A DNA stretch of 64,000 nt from Stomorhina lunata (GCA_933228675.1 OW121743.1:55182903-55246902); one strand, 5' to 3'; numbered from the stretch's first letter, positions 21,773 through 34,000 are shown. Notes: generated from the sequence alone by a model not told the origin. Translations and numbers: made by a program.

Positions 21773-23439
21773 TTAATTAGTAAAAAGTAAAAATCAAAAT
21801 TTAGCTTTAATATTACCTTCATGCTGTAATAACATAAAATTTACTCCATTCAGTAGTTTTGGAGATATAGCCAAATATATGACGAAAATATTATAATTTT
21901 TTTTTTGGTTATTCAAAATTCGTCAAAAATATAAATAATTTAGAACTATTTTTTGTTAAATACGCCTTCATGCTGCCCTAACATAATATTTATAGCCAAA
22001 TTTTTGATGAAAATATTATATACAATTTTTTTTTGTTTATTCAAGAATTCACAAAATATAGAGATAATATAGAATTATTTTTTGCTTAATATCTTCTCAT
22101 TTGCATCTTTGAATCTCTACCCTCCTGGGTATACTTCCCCTTGCTAAGATAGAAACATATGCCCCAATGCAGAAGTAGTTATTCACAAAGTTTTTTTTTC
22201 GTCTTTCTTAACTGTTGCCAGTATTTTAGGAGCAACTAACAAGCAAACAATTGTCTGCAATGAATATTAAATATGCAGCAATGCACTATGGGATGGAAAT
22301 TGCAAAAAAAAAAGTTAATCTCAAAATTGCAAAAATACTTTGTAAACATATAAAATTTTTTGGACTTAGACGAGATATTTGTTTATGTTTGCCTATCGGA
22401 GAGATTATTTCGATAATTTTGCTATTATTCTACTAAATAAGATAACATGTCTATACATCAATGGAAAGGAAATTTTATATACTTTTAAGTGAAGTTAATT
22501 TTTTTCACAACTTACAAATTGATTTAAGACTTTTGTCAAAAAAGTGCAATAACAACAACAAAATTTATGTAATTTTTAAATATTACTTTGTAATTTTTTC
22601 GCAAAAATCTCTAAAACTAAACAAGGTATTATGATAATTTTTGGACACAGTATAGACCAATACATTGGCAATTCAGAAATATTAATTTCAGAACGAGTTC
22701 TCAAATTTTAATGAACATTTTTGAATACAGAATAATACACTTTTTGTAATAAATTTATATAATTTTTTAATATTACTTTGTAATTTTATCGTAAAAATCC
22801 CTAAGACTAAACAAGATATTATGACCATTTTTGGACACAGTATAGACCAATATATTAGAAATTGGGAAAAATAAATTTCAGAAAGATTTTCGAAATTTTA
22901 ATTAACATTTTTGAAGACAGAAGAGTATGCTTTTCGAAAATTTGAGTTGAGTTTTTAGAAAAAAGGACCGTGTGACCCCATTTACAGCCTGGCCCTATTA
23001 AGTTTTTGCACAGGCCTTAAGAATAAGAATATTATACTTAATACAATTTAGCTTAAAAAAGTTTTGAAATTTATAATAAAATTTTTTTACAGACGAAAAA
23101 TACTTTATTTTTTTTTTCTAAAAATGTCTGATTTTCGATCACCGCTGCTTGTAGGGTGCATGTCCAAAATTTTTGAAAATATAGTTTTTTTTTTTAATAT
23201 AGTATAGTCTTTCAGAAAATGTTAAAAAATTGAGTCTTTTGAACAAAATAAAAAAAAAAAATATATAAAAAAAGATACTTTTTTTTGAAAAAAATTACGA
23301 TTTTTTCGATGCACAAACTTTGAAGAATTTTTCTGTGTTATAAAGTTTACACAACTAAAACTTTTTCTTCTACTTCATTAAGAATTTTATCAGCAATATA
23401 ACAGCATTTTTAAAAAAAATTTCGTTTTACCAAATAATC
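21773..23439. repeat. Unassigned DNA with two tandem duplications
   Basis: A ~155 bp duplication (about 21808-21960 and 21963-22085; landmark CTTCATGCTG, ATAGCCAAAT, GACGAAAATATTATA) and a ~190 bp duplication (about 22555-22738 and 22742-22930; landmark GGACACAGTATAGACCAATA). No coding exon or RNA gene seen. Confidence 0.55.
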
Positions 23440-23660
23440 CTTTTATAAGCCAAAAAAGGCTAGAAGCCATATCAAAAAACGCAAAAAAGGAAGTTTGGAG
23501 TCAAATATCTCTTAAACTATAAGAGAAATTGTGGTACAATAAGCATGTTTTTTTCTTAATTTTTTACGAAGTTTTCAAAAATCTAAAAATCTTTCGGATC
23601 GGACAAAAGTGGCGAAAGTTTTGCGGACTCAAAGATTTTACATACCCCAGGTGGGCTACT
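23440..23660 (+). repeat. Dispersed repeat shared with 37155-37330
   Basis: CCAAAAAAGGCTAGAAGCCAT followed by GGAGTCAAATATCTCTTAAA and CTATAAGAGA recurs near 37168-37260. Class unknown. Confidence 0.6.
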
Positions 23661-23705
23661 TTGGTAAAATTTACTAATATTTTATTAATTAGAAAATTAT
23701 ACTTT

Positions 23706-25014
23706 CCCAGTAAAACTTTTCATTACCAATTAATGAGTTAAACAGTTAAACTATTGAACACGAACTACTTACTCATTCGCTGTTTAAGTCATTACATTAA
23801 CATGGGGATGTCATTGGAGGCAAGTACTTACCAATTGCTGAAAAGTAATGACTTGGGTAAGCAATTTGAAAGCAACAACAACAACAGCGACAACTTTTTT
23901 GTTGTTGTTTTATTAAAAACATATATTTTTAAACGAAATACAAATTTTTTTGATGATCCCATGGGGGCTCGAACCCAGATCCTCCGACAGGCAGAGACTC
24001 TTCCACTGAGCTACTTCATATGTTGAAAACTTAGCAGCTTATAATTAATATAAACAATTTTTATTTTTAGATCCAAAATCATGTGAAAATAACTTTGTTT
24101 TTCCCTGCTTTTTTTTTTTTTGCTTTGTTGTAATTTTTGGAAAAATATTTTTATACGATTTTTTGTAATTATTTTAAAACTTTTTTAAAATTATTTTAAA
24201 ACTTAAACAATTGAAATCTTCATTTTTGTATAAGTTTTTACATAAGATTGACTCTTATTTACTTAAATGTTACAACCTGTTAAGGTCAAAGTACGAGCAT
24301 ATTTTAGAATTCCATGGATTTCGATCTTGTGCGAATATTTTCCAATTTTATAGGCCAAGCTTTGAAAAATGTTCCTCTACTTGGTCTTTCTATCGAAGTT
24401 TCGGACATCCTTCTCTAACATTAGGTAGTGGGACATTTCAATTCCAATTTTATCCTCTTCATTGTAATTTTTTTCAAGAGAGGGTTACTAGCCCGTAATC
24501 CTAACCCATTTTTATCAATCTTATGGGACAACTCTCGGAATATGTTAACTCACAATATTAATGGGTGTTAAACTAGCTCCCCGGGTGATACCATGAGGAG
24601 GTGTGTGTCCACAGTTGAGATGAAGGATGGCCCAGATAAGTTGGGCTTACCAAGTTAAGACCAATTAGAATCGTGTTTGGTATTCAACATCCTCTACATA
24701 ATCAAAATTGACTCATGATGGTATTTTTTCATTAACGTGAGTTAGTTTTACAATTTTTTTTTACAGAAGATAATATTCAAGTTCTTAAAATTCAAAAATC
24801 ATTTAAAAAGACTCTTTTAATAAAAAAAAAAAACTAAAAAACTAAAAATTGTTGCCCTTGGTGGGATTTGAACCGGGGCCATTCAGTTTAAATTACCATC
24901 TCAATTACAAATAAGTACTTCTGTAATAACTTATTATTTATTCGGATGGTATGTTGTAGTCGTTACAAGGTAACCAGTTATCAGAGTACTTGCTATTACC
25001 AAAGTTTTGCTGGG
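23706..25014 (-). mobile_element. CCCAGCAAAAC inverted-repeat element, copy 2
   Basis: A 1309 bp copy of the 19446 family in the opposite orientation, ends CCCAGTAAAACTTTTCATTAC and AAAGTTTTGCTGGG, flanked by TT on both sides. It carries the tRNA-like module (about 23954-24020, with the AGCA of the loop deleted), the B-box-like segment (about 24865) and the unoccupied foldback target. Open frames here are not conserved between copies. Confidence 0.8.
23954..24020 (-). ncRNA. tRNA-like module in element copy 2
   Basis: Minus strand reads TGAAGTAGCTCAGTGG, then TCTCTGCCTGTCGGAGGAT, then CTGGGTTCGAGCCCCCATGG. A and B boxes are kept; four bases of the anticodon loop are lost relative to copies 1 and 3. 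Confidence 0.5.
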
Positions 25015-25513
25015 TTGTGCTCATTTTTTAATTTTTTGAAAATTTTGTTTAACAAATATTAAAAATAATAAATTTGCTGTCCGGTACAATAAAACAAACA
25101 AATAGGAAAACAAAATACAAGAAAAAATATGGTCGATATCTTTAACCGTTTCGCGTACCTGCGATTTGAATTTGTAGAATTTCGCGAAAATTTGATTTTT
25201 TTTTGTAATAATTTGAGTATATGCTTGTAAAATTGTACCAATGTTCAACATTAATAAAAGTAAAAGTGAATATTTTTCATCAGACTATATAGAATGTACA
25301 CGGTATTTGTTTTTAATATTGGAAAAATTTAAACCTTTTTTCCCCGGGGTCATAGGTCAGAATTTGGAGTTTTTCATTCTCTATAGGAAAATGAAGAATT
25401 ATAGGGTTATCCATTTCGTAGTCTCAAAAGTATATGACTGGAATTCGACATCTGTGAAACTAAGTTGTTAAATCAATTTTTTCTTTTCAGTTGAAAGTCT
25501 GACATTGACGAAA
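25015..25513. other. Unassigned sequence; may contain the 5' end of the adjacent mariner
   Basis: No gene seen. The mariner element at 25514 must have its left end here, but I could not identify its inverted repeat. Confidence 0.35.
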
Positions 25514-26179
25514 ATGGATCGCTTAAGTAGCACACAACGCATAAAAACGATTAAAACATACTACAAAAATGGTGATTCTGCAACAGCCACTTATCATGCT
25601 TTAAGAGGAGATTATGGTTTACATAATCGTCCAACAATGCAAGCGATTGGCAATTGAAGAGACTGAAGCGGTTATAAATATTGTAAGGCCATCGTCTCGC
25701 TCGTTCCGCTGAAAATATTACTGTTGTAAGTGAAATTGTTGTCAAAGATCCGAATGTGTTGATTCCTCGTCATTCTCAGGAATTAGGACTGTCTTACGTC
25801 ACATTAAGAATGAAGAATACGACTTGGAGAATATGTGATTTCAACAAGACGGTGCCACATGCCACACAACTCGAGCGAATATGGCTTTATTGCAAGAGGT
25901 ATTTCCTGCCCGCGTAATTTCTCATCGTTGCAGTATCAACTGGCCACCGAGACCATGCGATTTGACACCATTAGACTTTTTTGTGGGACTACGCGAAAGG
26001 CCGTGTTTATGCAGATAAACCTTTTAACTCTTAAACACTTAAAAACCAACACTCGTGTCAAGTTATGACAAATACCGTCCAATATGTGCCGAAAAGTGGT
26101 CGAACATTACCTCAAGAGAATCAATGCTTGCAACATTTTGCGTGGTGGTCATTTAAATGATGTAGTGTTTCACACATAA
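25514..26179 (+). pseudogene. Deleted DD41D mariner transposase
   Basis: Starts MDRLSSTQRIKTIKTYYKNG, continues SATATYHALRGDYGLHNRP, loses frame, and shows SQELGLSYVTL from the second helix-turn-helix. It then jumps straight to FQQDGATCHTTRANMALLQE and INWPPRPCDLTPLDFF, the second and third catalytic regions with 41 residues between the Asp residues. The first catalytic-Asp region (DEAHF) is deleted. The tail has LKRINACNILRGGHLNDVVF. It is a different subfamily from the intact element at 29670. Confidence 0.85.
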
Positions 26180-26957
26180 TGTCAACGTTCAGACTTTATA
26201 TGTAATAAACAAGTAAGAAAGTGCTAAAGTCAGTCAAGCCCGACCATACGATACCCTTCACCACTTAGGTCAAAGGTGTTCCTTTTTTCCGTGTAAAGAC
26301 AAATATTTTCTAAATTTTGCCATCATACAAACATTTTCTCAAAACTGATATATTTAAGCTATTTCCGTCATTTGGACTTATATAAGAGCTAGGGTCAAAT
26401 GTGGACCGATTACCTCGAAATTTGGCAAATTGATTACAGTTTTCACAAAATGTATGTATGCAAAAAATAAACTCAAAATTCTCATTATCTTTAGATATAC
26501 GAGCGTTTTAGTGATATTTGTCTCATTTAGTGCGTCTTGACAAAAGAGCTATGGTCAAATGTGGACCGATTTCAACAAAATTTGGTACAGTGATTTAAAT
26601 TTATATAAGCAGTATTTTCTTTAAATTTCATGAAAGAAAATTGGTATTTGTGGCCAATATATCAATTCTGGGAAGTGGGACCTATGGGAGGTACCATAAA
26701 TAATGGACCGATTTTGACAAATTTCAATAGCCATGATCCCACTTAAAAAAATGATCTGTCTAAATTTCATCAAATTATCTTTAGAATTGCTACATGTACT
26801 TTGATTACATGGTTTACATGGAGCCCCAGCCAGACGGGCAGACGGACGAACTTACATCGCTAAATCAGAAAGTGATTCTAGGCCTATTGGTATACTAAAA
26901 GGTGGGTCTAAGACAAATATTTCTATGCGTTATATACATCAGCACAAACTTATAATA

Positions 26958-28181
26958 CCCCAGTAAAACTTTTCATTACCAAATAATGAGTTAAACAGTT
27001 AAACAATTGAACAAGAACTACTTACTCTTTCGCTGTTTAAGTCATTACATTAACATGGGGATGTCATTGGAGGCAAGTACTTACCAAATGCAGAAAATTA
27101 ATGACTTGGGTAAGCAATTTGAAAGCAACAACAACAACAGCAACAACTTTTTTGTTGTTGTTTTATTAAAAACATATATTTTAAACGAAATACAAAATTT
27201 TTTTTATGATCCCATGGGGGCTCGAACCCAGACCCTCCGACTGCTAGGCAGAGACTCTTCCGCTGAGCTACTTCATATGTTGAAAGCTTAGCAACTTATA
27301 ATTAATATAAACAATTTTTATTTATAGATCCAAAATCATGTGAAAATAACTTTGTTTTTCCCTGCTTTTTTTGCTTTGTTGTAATTTTTGGAAAAATATT
27401 TTTATACGATTTTTTGTAATTATTTTAAAACTTTGTTAAAATTATTTTAAAACTTACACAATTTAAATCTTCTTTTTTGTATAAGTTTTTACATAAGATT
27501 GACTCTTACTTACTTAAATATTACAACCTGTTAATGTCAAAGTCCGAGCATATTTTAGAATTCCATGGATTTCGATCTTGTGCGAATATTCTCCAATTTT
27601 ATAGGCCAAGCTTTGAAAAATGTTCCTCTACTTGGTCTTCCTATCGAAGTTTCGGACATCTTCCTCTAATATTAGGTAGTGGGACATTTCAATTCTAATT
27701 TTATCCTCTTCATTGTATTTTTTTTTTCAAGAGAGGGTTACTAGCCCGTAATCCTAACCCATTTGTATCGATCTTATGGGACAACTCTCGGAACATGTTA
27801 ACTCACAATATTAATGGGTGTTAAACTAGCTCCCCGGGTGATAACATGAGGAGGTGTGTGTCCACAGTTGAGATGAAGGATGACCCAGATAAGTTGGGCT
27901 TACCAAGCTAAGACCAAATAGTTTTACAAATTTTTTTTAGAGAAGATAATATTTAAGTTCTTAAAATTCAAAAATCATTTAAAAAGACTCTTTTAATAAA
28001 AAAAACTAAAAAAAATTGTTGCCCTTGGTGGGATTTGAACCGGGGCCATTCAGTTTAAATTACCATCTTAATTACAAATAAGTACTTCTGTAATAACTAA
28101 CTATTTATTCGGATGGTATGTTGTAGTCGTTACAAGGTAACCAGTTACCAGAGTACTTGCCATTACCAAAGTTTTGCTGGG
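26958..28181 (-). mobile_element. CCCAGCAAAAC inverted-repeat element, copy 3
   Basis: A 1224 bp copy in the same orientation as copy 2, inserted into the end of a dispersed repeat. The host repeat resumes exactly after it with an AC direct repeat on either side (ATAATAC / ACCCTTT). The tRNA-like module is best preserved here. It carries a deletion relative to copy 2 near 27915-27930. Confidence 0.8.
27207..27276 (-). ncRNA. tRNA-like module in element copy 3
   Basis: Minus strand: TGAAGTAGCTCAGCGG, TCTCTGCCTAGCAGTCGG, TCTGGGTTCGAGCCCCCATG. A box, B box and an AGC-containing seven-base loop are present; GGG/CCC of the T stem pairs. Acceptor stem is lacking. Confidence 0.55.
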
Positions 28182-28205
28182 ACCCTTTCCCCCTAAGATT
28201 ATGAA

Positions 28206-29468
28206 GGGTTTAAAAAGAAATATCATGAACAAAAAATTGTATATGTGTTTAACTTACGTTCACTTTTGAAACCGCAAAATAGGTAACCCTGTAGTTTAAC
28301 TACAATTGTAGATAGTAGAATCGAACCTATATAGTCACGTCCTGGTACTTTTCAAAAGGTTTTCATTTGTCGCATCGCGCTATTTGTGACGTAAAAAAAT
28401 TTGAATTTTGTGAAGTAGTGTCATCCTTACGGTATTACATTTGTAGTTACATTTTTCTTACTCTTGCCCCATTGTACAAAATTCATACCCATAAAGATCC
28501 CATTTATTGGTGGACAAATCGACAGATAAGTCTTTGGTAACTTATAACAAACGAATTACACTGACGAGTATATGTTTTTTGGCTCCTTAACATGATGTTT
28601 TGTTTTTAGTTGGCATCATTGATCTCTTTGGAAGCAGAAATGATTAACCAAAGGAATCTGCATTAAAGAAAATAAAACTTCAAATCTAAACCTCACAGCA
28701 GCTCCGGCAATAATAACAACAACTTAACTACTACATCATCACCATCTCCAAAGGCAGCAGCAACCAATGGTCCCATAATAATCATGACTATTGGACATCA
28801 ACTTAGAGCAGTAGTCGAAAGTAGCCAACCAAGCAACCGAACATAATAAATGTTGCTTGTTGCTATTGCCCAGCAATTGCTGCTGTTGGTTTTAACATAC
28901 AACATACATTTAATGTACTTTGTTTTTGTTATTACTTTTATAAACGTTTTGTTTCTGTAAGATGCTATTTTACAAAAGAAACTAATGTTTGGTTTCCTCG
29001 CTAAGGCTGGCGGCCTTAAGTATCAACGTTTTTAGTAAAATATTATCCCCTACTTAGATGGACAGAGTTTGTCATGGACTGAGACTGGCAGACAGACAGA
29101 CAGACAGACGTAAAGCTGAAGTCAACCATTCAGCCATCGGTGGCAAACGACCACTACCACTGGCGAACATGTAAAACCATATTTTAATCTTGGCTATTTG
29201 ATCTTACTTATACTTAAAGTTAACTACAATATTATTACATCTACGAGTAACCACAAGACAATTGAATGTTTATTATTAAATTTTTAATATTTAACTATTG
29301 AATGAGTCCTATCAAATATGTTGTAAGTAGTTGTTGTATTTGTTGTATTTATCAACAATTGTAATTGCTTAAAGGCCTCAAAGTTTAAGACCTTTTGGAA
29401 ATTATAAACAATTATTTTGATAGTAAAGGGGATTTGTCTACATGTTTCTTTTTTTTGGTTACCTACTG
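28206..29468. other. Sequence without recognised repeats; small microsatellite
   Basis: The most base-balanced non-coding stretch in the right part of the window. It has GACA-type repeats (CAGACAGACAGACAGACG near 29093-29110) and CAG/CAA-rich patches near 28695-28770. No exon could be supported. It could hold 5' exons or regulatory DNA of the wge-like gene, but nothing shows it. Confidence 0.35.
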
Positions 29469-29669
29469 TTTTATGATCGAGAGGGAGTTTAAATGATTTG
29501 AATAATTATAGGAAAACTAAATGAAATAAATCAAATGTTTACTTTCACTTTTCGGATAAAGATCAAAATTTTGACATTTGTCAGATATTGAAATGAAAAT
29601 TTCTCTATATGAAGATCATTGACAGAAAATTTGTATACATGAAATCAGAATTAACAAATAACAGTTTTA

Positions 29670-30973
29670 ATGGGTGTTTTTTTTTGAGGTATAGAACTTC
29701 GAATTGAAATAAAACACAAGAAAATCGTTTTAATGTCCATTAATTTGGCTTTATTGGAAGGATAATTTTATGCCATTAATGTTTAAATATGATTTCGGGT
29801 ATGTGGCCGCCGCGGCTGGCTCGAATAAAGCCAATTCTACAGGTCCAATTTTCAACTACTTTTTCGAGCATATGGGGCCGTATGTTGGCAATAACGCCAC
29901 GAATGTTGGCTTCCAAGTCCCCTAACGTTTCTGGTTTGTTGGCGTAGACGAGCGACTTCACATATCCCCAAAGAAAATAATCCAGTGGTGTCAAATCGCA
30001 CGATCTTGGTGGCCAATTGACAGGTCCATTCCGCGAAATTATGGGCTCATCGAATGTTTCCTTCAATAAATCAATTGTGACGTGCGCTGTGTGGCATGTA
30101 GCGCTGTCTTGTTGGAACCACAACTCATCCACATTCATGCCATCCAATTGGGGAACAAAATAGTCGGTTATCATGGCTCTATACCAGTCTCCATTTATGG
30201 TAACTGACTCTCCAGCATTATTTCGGAAGAAGTATGGCCCAATGACTCCACCAGCCCATAGAGCACACCAAACAGTCAGTTTTTGTGGATGTAATGGCGT
30301 CTCAAGGGTCTCATGTGGATTCTCTTCACTCCAAATGCGGCAATTTTGCTTGTTGACGTAGCCATTCAACCAAAAATGAGCCTCATCACTGAACAAAATT
30401 TTGCGATGAAAATCAGCATCGAGATCAATCTCATTTTCGGTCCATACACCAAAATCACGACGCATTGCATGGTCTCGCGGCTTTAATTCTTGCACAAGCT
30501 GGATCTTGTAAGGTCGCAAGCCAAGATCTTTGCGCAAAATCCTCCATAAAGTTGATGGACAAAGCTCCAATTGCTGTGCACGGTGGCGAATCGATTCATT
30601 CGGGTCCTCTTCAACACTTTGCTCTACAGCGGCAATTGTTTTTTCGGTGCGCACTGTTTGACGTCGCTGCGGATGCGTATTATCACATAGAGTAAACGCA
30701 GTGGGAAAACGATCCATGGTTAACCGAATTAATTGCTCTGATGGACGATTATGTCGACCATAAAATGGACGGAGCTTGCGGTAAACTTCGCGAACTGAAC
30801 CATTATTTTCGAAATAAATTTGCACGATTTGCAAGCGTTGTTCTTTTGTCAACCTGTTCATGATGAAATGGCAAACTAAACTAAATATTAATCACTTGAC
30901 AGCTGACAAAATGGGCGCCAGTTAAAAAAGTGATGCCAACTTAAAGTTCTATACCTCAATAAAAAACACCCGA
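29670..30973 (-). mobile_element. Complete DD41D (rosa-like) mariner element
   Basis: 1304 bp element with 30 bp inverted repeats at 29670-29699 and 30944-30973 that match at 27 positions (core GGGTGTTTTTT, then TTGAGGTATAGAACTT). TA is duplicated at 29668-29669 and 30974-30975. The duplicated flank near 32080 retains the unoccupied site with a single TA. One intact transposase gene fills it. With both ends and an open frame intact, it may be a recently active copy. Confidence 0.9.
29776..30861 (-). CDS. Mariner transposase, DD41D type, intact
   Basis: 361 residues, Met start at 30861 and a stop at 29776. The N-terminal helix-turn-helix region is about 1-50 (TKEQRLQIVQIYFENNGSV), and a second is at about 75-125 (SIRHRAQQLELCPSTLWRIL). 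The catalytic triad is D159 in FSDEAHFWLNG, D252 in WFQQDSATCHTA and D294 in CDLTPLDYFLWG; 41 residues separate the last two, which is the DD41D signature of rosa-type elements. The enzyme would bind the 30 bp ends and cut and paste the element at TA. The length is normal for the superfamily and no residue of the triad is lost. Expression is not shown by the sequence. Confidence 0.92.
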   Translation of the reverse strand: MNRLTKEQRLQIVQIYFENNGSVREVYRKLRPFYGRHNRPSEQLIRLTMDRFPTAFTLCDNTHPQRRQTVRTEKTIAAVEQSVEEDPNESIRHRAQQLELCPSTLWRILRKDLGLRPYKIQLVQELKPRDHAMRRDFGVWTENEIDLDADFHRKILFSDEAHFWLNGYVNKQNCRIWSEENPHETLETPLHPQKLTVWCALWAGGVIGPYFFRNNAGESVTINGDWYRAMITDYFVPQLDGMNVDELWFQQDSATCHTAHVTIDLLKETFDEPIISRNGPVNWPPRSCDLTPLDYFLWGYVKSLVYANKPETLGDLEANIRGVIANIRPHMLEKVVENWTCRIGFIRASRGGHIPEIIFKH

Positions 30974-31009
30974 TATAATCAGCTGTGACGAATCTTATGT
31001 ACCCACCAT

Positions 31010-34000
31010 TTTCAGTTTAAAATTTTTATAGAAAAATTTTTGGTGCCACATTTTTATAGAAAAATTTTTGATGTAAAATTTTTATAGCAAAATTTTGAGT
31101 GTAAAATTTTTATAAAAATATGTTCGCTGTAAAATTTTTATAGAAAAATTTTTGATGTAAATTTTTTTTTTTTTGGAAAATTTCGGGTCTAAAATTTTTA
31201 TAGAATTTTTTTTAGAACAATTTTCGGTGTAAAATTTTAATACAAAACTATTCGGTTTAAAATTTTTTTAGAAAAATTTTTGTTATTAAATTTTTATAGA
31301 AAAATTGTCGGTGTAAAATTTTTATAAAAAAATTTTCGGTGTCTAATTTTTATAAAAAATTTTGGCGATAAAATTTTTATAGAAAAATTTTCCGTGTAAA
31401 AATTTTTATCAAAAAATTCTGGATGTAAAATTTTTATAAAACAATTTTTATAAAAAAATTTCGATGTAAAATTTTTAAAGAAAAATTTTCTATGTAAAAT
31501 TTTGTAAAGAAAAATTTTCGTTGAAATTTTTTTATAAAAAAATTTTCGGTGCAAAATTTTGTATGAAAAATTTTTGGTGTTAAATTTTTTTGAAAAAATT
31601 TTCGGTGTCAAATTTTTTTATATAATATAATTTTGAGTATAAAATTTTTATAGAAAAATTTTTGGTATTAAATTTTCGGTATCAAATTTTTATAGAAAAA
31701 TTTTTGATGTAAAATTTTTATAGAAAAATTTTTGATGTAAAATTTTTATAGAAAAATTTTTGATGTAAAATTTTTATAGAACAAATTTTATAAAAAAATT
31801 GTCGGCGTATAATTTTTTAAAGAAAAATTTTCGGTTTAAATATTTAAAAGAAAAATTTTCATTGCAAAGTTTTTACCTACTGTTTTATGATCGAGAAGGA
31901 GTTTAAATGAATTGAATAATTATAGAAAAACTAAATGAAATAAATCAAATGTTTACTTTCACTTTTCGGATAAAGATCAAAATTTTGACTTTTGTCAGAT
32001 ATTGAAATGAAAATTTCTCTATATGAAGATCATTGACAGAAAATTTGTATACATGAAATCAGAATTAACAAATAACAGTTTTATAATCAGCTGTGACAAA
32101 TCTTATGTACCCACCATTTTCAGTTTAAAATTTTTATAGAAAAATTTTTGGTGTCACATTTTTATAGAAAAATTTTTGATGTAAAATTTTTATAGAAAAA
32201 TTTTGAGTGTAAAATTTTTATAAAAAAATGTTCGCTGTAAAATTTTTATAGAAAAAGTTTTGATGTAAATTTTTTTTTTTTTTTTTTTTTTTTGGAAAAT
32301 TTTTATAGAATTTTTTTTAGAACAATTTTCGGTGTAAAATTTTAATACAAAACTATTCGGTTTAAAATTTTTTTAGAAAAATTTTTGTTATTAAATTTTT
32401 ATAGAAAAATTGTCGGTGTAAAATTTTTATAGAAAAATTTTCGGTGTCTAATTTTTATAAAAAATTTTGGCGATAAAATTTTTATAGAAAAATTTTCAGT
32501 GTAAAAATTTTTATCAAAAAATTCTGGGTGTAAAATTTTTATAGAACAATTTTTATAAAAAAATTTCGATGTAAAATTTTTAAAGAAAAATTTTCTATGT
32601 AAAATTTTGTAAAGAAAAATTTTCGTTGAAATTTTTTTATAAAAAAATTTTCGGTGTAAAATTTTGTATGAAAAATTTTTGGTGTTAAATTTTTTTGAAA
32701 AAATTTTCGGTGTCAAATTTTTTTATATAATATAATTTTGAGTATAAAATTTTTATAGAAAAATTTTTGGTATTAAATTTTTATAGAAAAATTTTTGGTG
32801 TAAATTTTTATAGAAAAATTTTTGGTGTCAAATTTTTATAGAAAAATTTTTGATGTAAAATTTTTATAGAAAAATTTTTGATGTAAAATTTTTATAGAAC
32901 AATTTTTATAAAAAAATTGTCGGCGTATAATTTTTTATAGAAAAATTTTCGGTTTAAATATTTAAAGAAAAATTTTCATTGCAAAGTTTTTATAGAAAAC
33001 TTTTTGGTGTAAAATTTTTATAGAAAAATTTTAGCTGTAAAATTTTTATAGAAAAATTTTAGGTGTAAAATTTGTATAAATACATTCTTTTATAGAACAA
33101 TTTTTAAAGAAAAGTTTTATTTTTTATTTTACACCGAAAATTTATCTATAAAAATTTTACGCTGAAAATTTTGTATAAAAGTTTTACACCAAATATATTT
33201 CTAAAAAATTTTACACCCAAAATTTTTCAATAAAAATTTTACATCGAAAATGATTCTATAAATATTTTGCTACGATATTTATTCTATAAAAATTTTATAC
33301 CGAACATTTTTCTATAAAAATTTTACACCAAAAATTTTTCGTTAAAAATTTTACACCTAAAATTTTTCTATAAAAATTTTATACCGAAAATTTTTCTATA
33401 AAAATTTTATACCGAAAATTTTTCTATAAAAATTTTATACCGAAAATTTTTCTATAAAAATTTTATACCGAAAATTTTTCTATAAAAATTTTATACCGAA
33501 AATTTTTCTATAAAAATTTTATACCGAAAATTTTTCTATAAAAATTTTATACCGAAAATTTTTCTATAAAAATTTTATACCGAAAATTTTTCTATAAAAA
33601 TTTTACACCGAAAATTTTTCTATAAAAATTTTACACCGAAAATTTTTCTATAAAAATTTTACACCGAAAATTTTTCTATAAAAATTTTACACCGAAAATT
33701 TTTCTATAAAAATTTTACACCGAAAATTTTTCTATAAAAATTTTACACCGAAAATTTTTCTATAAAAATTTTACACCGAAAATTTTTCTATAAAAATTTT
33801 ACACCGAAAATTTTTCTATAAAAATTTTACACCGAAAATTTTTCTATAAAAATTTTACACCGAAAATTTTTCTATAAAAATTTTATACCGAAAATTTTTC
33901 TATAAAAATTTTATACCGAAAATTTTTCTATAAAAATTTTATACCGAAAATTTTTCTATAAAAATTTTACAACGAAAATTTCTCCATAAAAATTTAACAC

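Larger units (their letters stand above)
26207..28205 (+). repeat. Dispersed AAGTAAGAAAGTGCT repeat, copy 1, interrupted by a TIR element
   Basis: Begins ACAAGTAAGAAAGTGCTAAA, then GTCAAGCCCGACCATACGAT; contains GGACCGATTT and ATGGGAGGTACC blocks, ACATGGTTTACATGGAGCC, and ends at ATCAGCACAAACTTATAATA, resuming after the inserted element with CCCTTTCCCCCTAAG. Other copies are at 50993-51665, 53515-54290 and, inverted, 62070-62835. No open frame is shared. Class unknown. Confidence 0.65.
29469..32992. repeat. 1.1 kb tandem duplication, one copy carrying a mariner
   Basis: Copy 1 (29469 to about 31875) and copy 2 (about 31873 to 32992) both begin TTACCTACTGTTTTATGATC, contain GAAGATCATTGACAGAAAAT, continue into the same AT-rich satellite, and end GCAAAGTTTTTA. 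Copy 1 is longer only by the mariner element at 29670-30973. Copies differ by scattered substitutions and small indels. Confidence 0.85.

Noticed and set aside
21455..27276. Functional tRNA-Ala genes
   Set aside because: No acceptor stem, imperfect T stem, and one copy lacks the anticodon; tRNA-derived modules are the better reading.
24211..27698. Recurrent frame MYKFLHKIDSYLLKCYNLL in the TIR elements
   Set aside because: Present in all three TIR copies but interrupted differently; conservation equals that of the element, with no known domain. I considered an element-encoded protein and could not support it.
28690..28860. Possible 5' exon of the wge-like gene in CAG/CAA-rich sequence
   Set aside because: No in-frame Met to donor path with the required phase could be shown on the minus strand.
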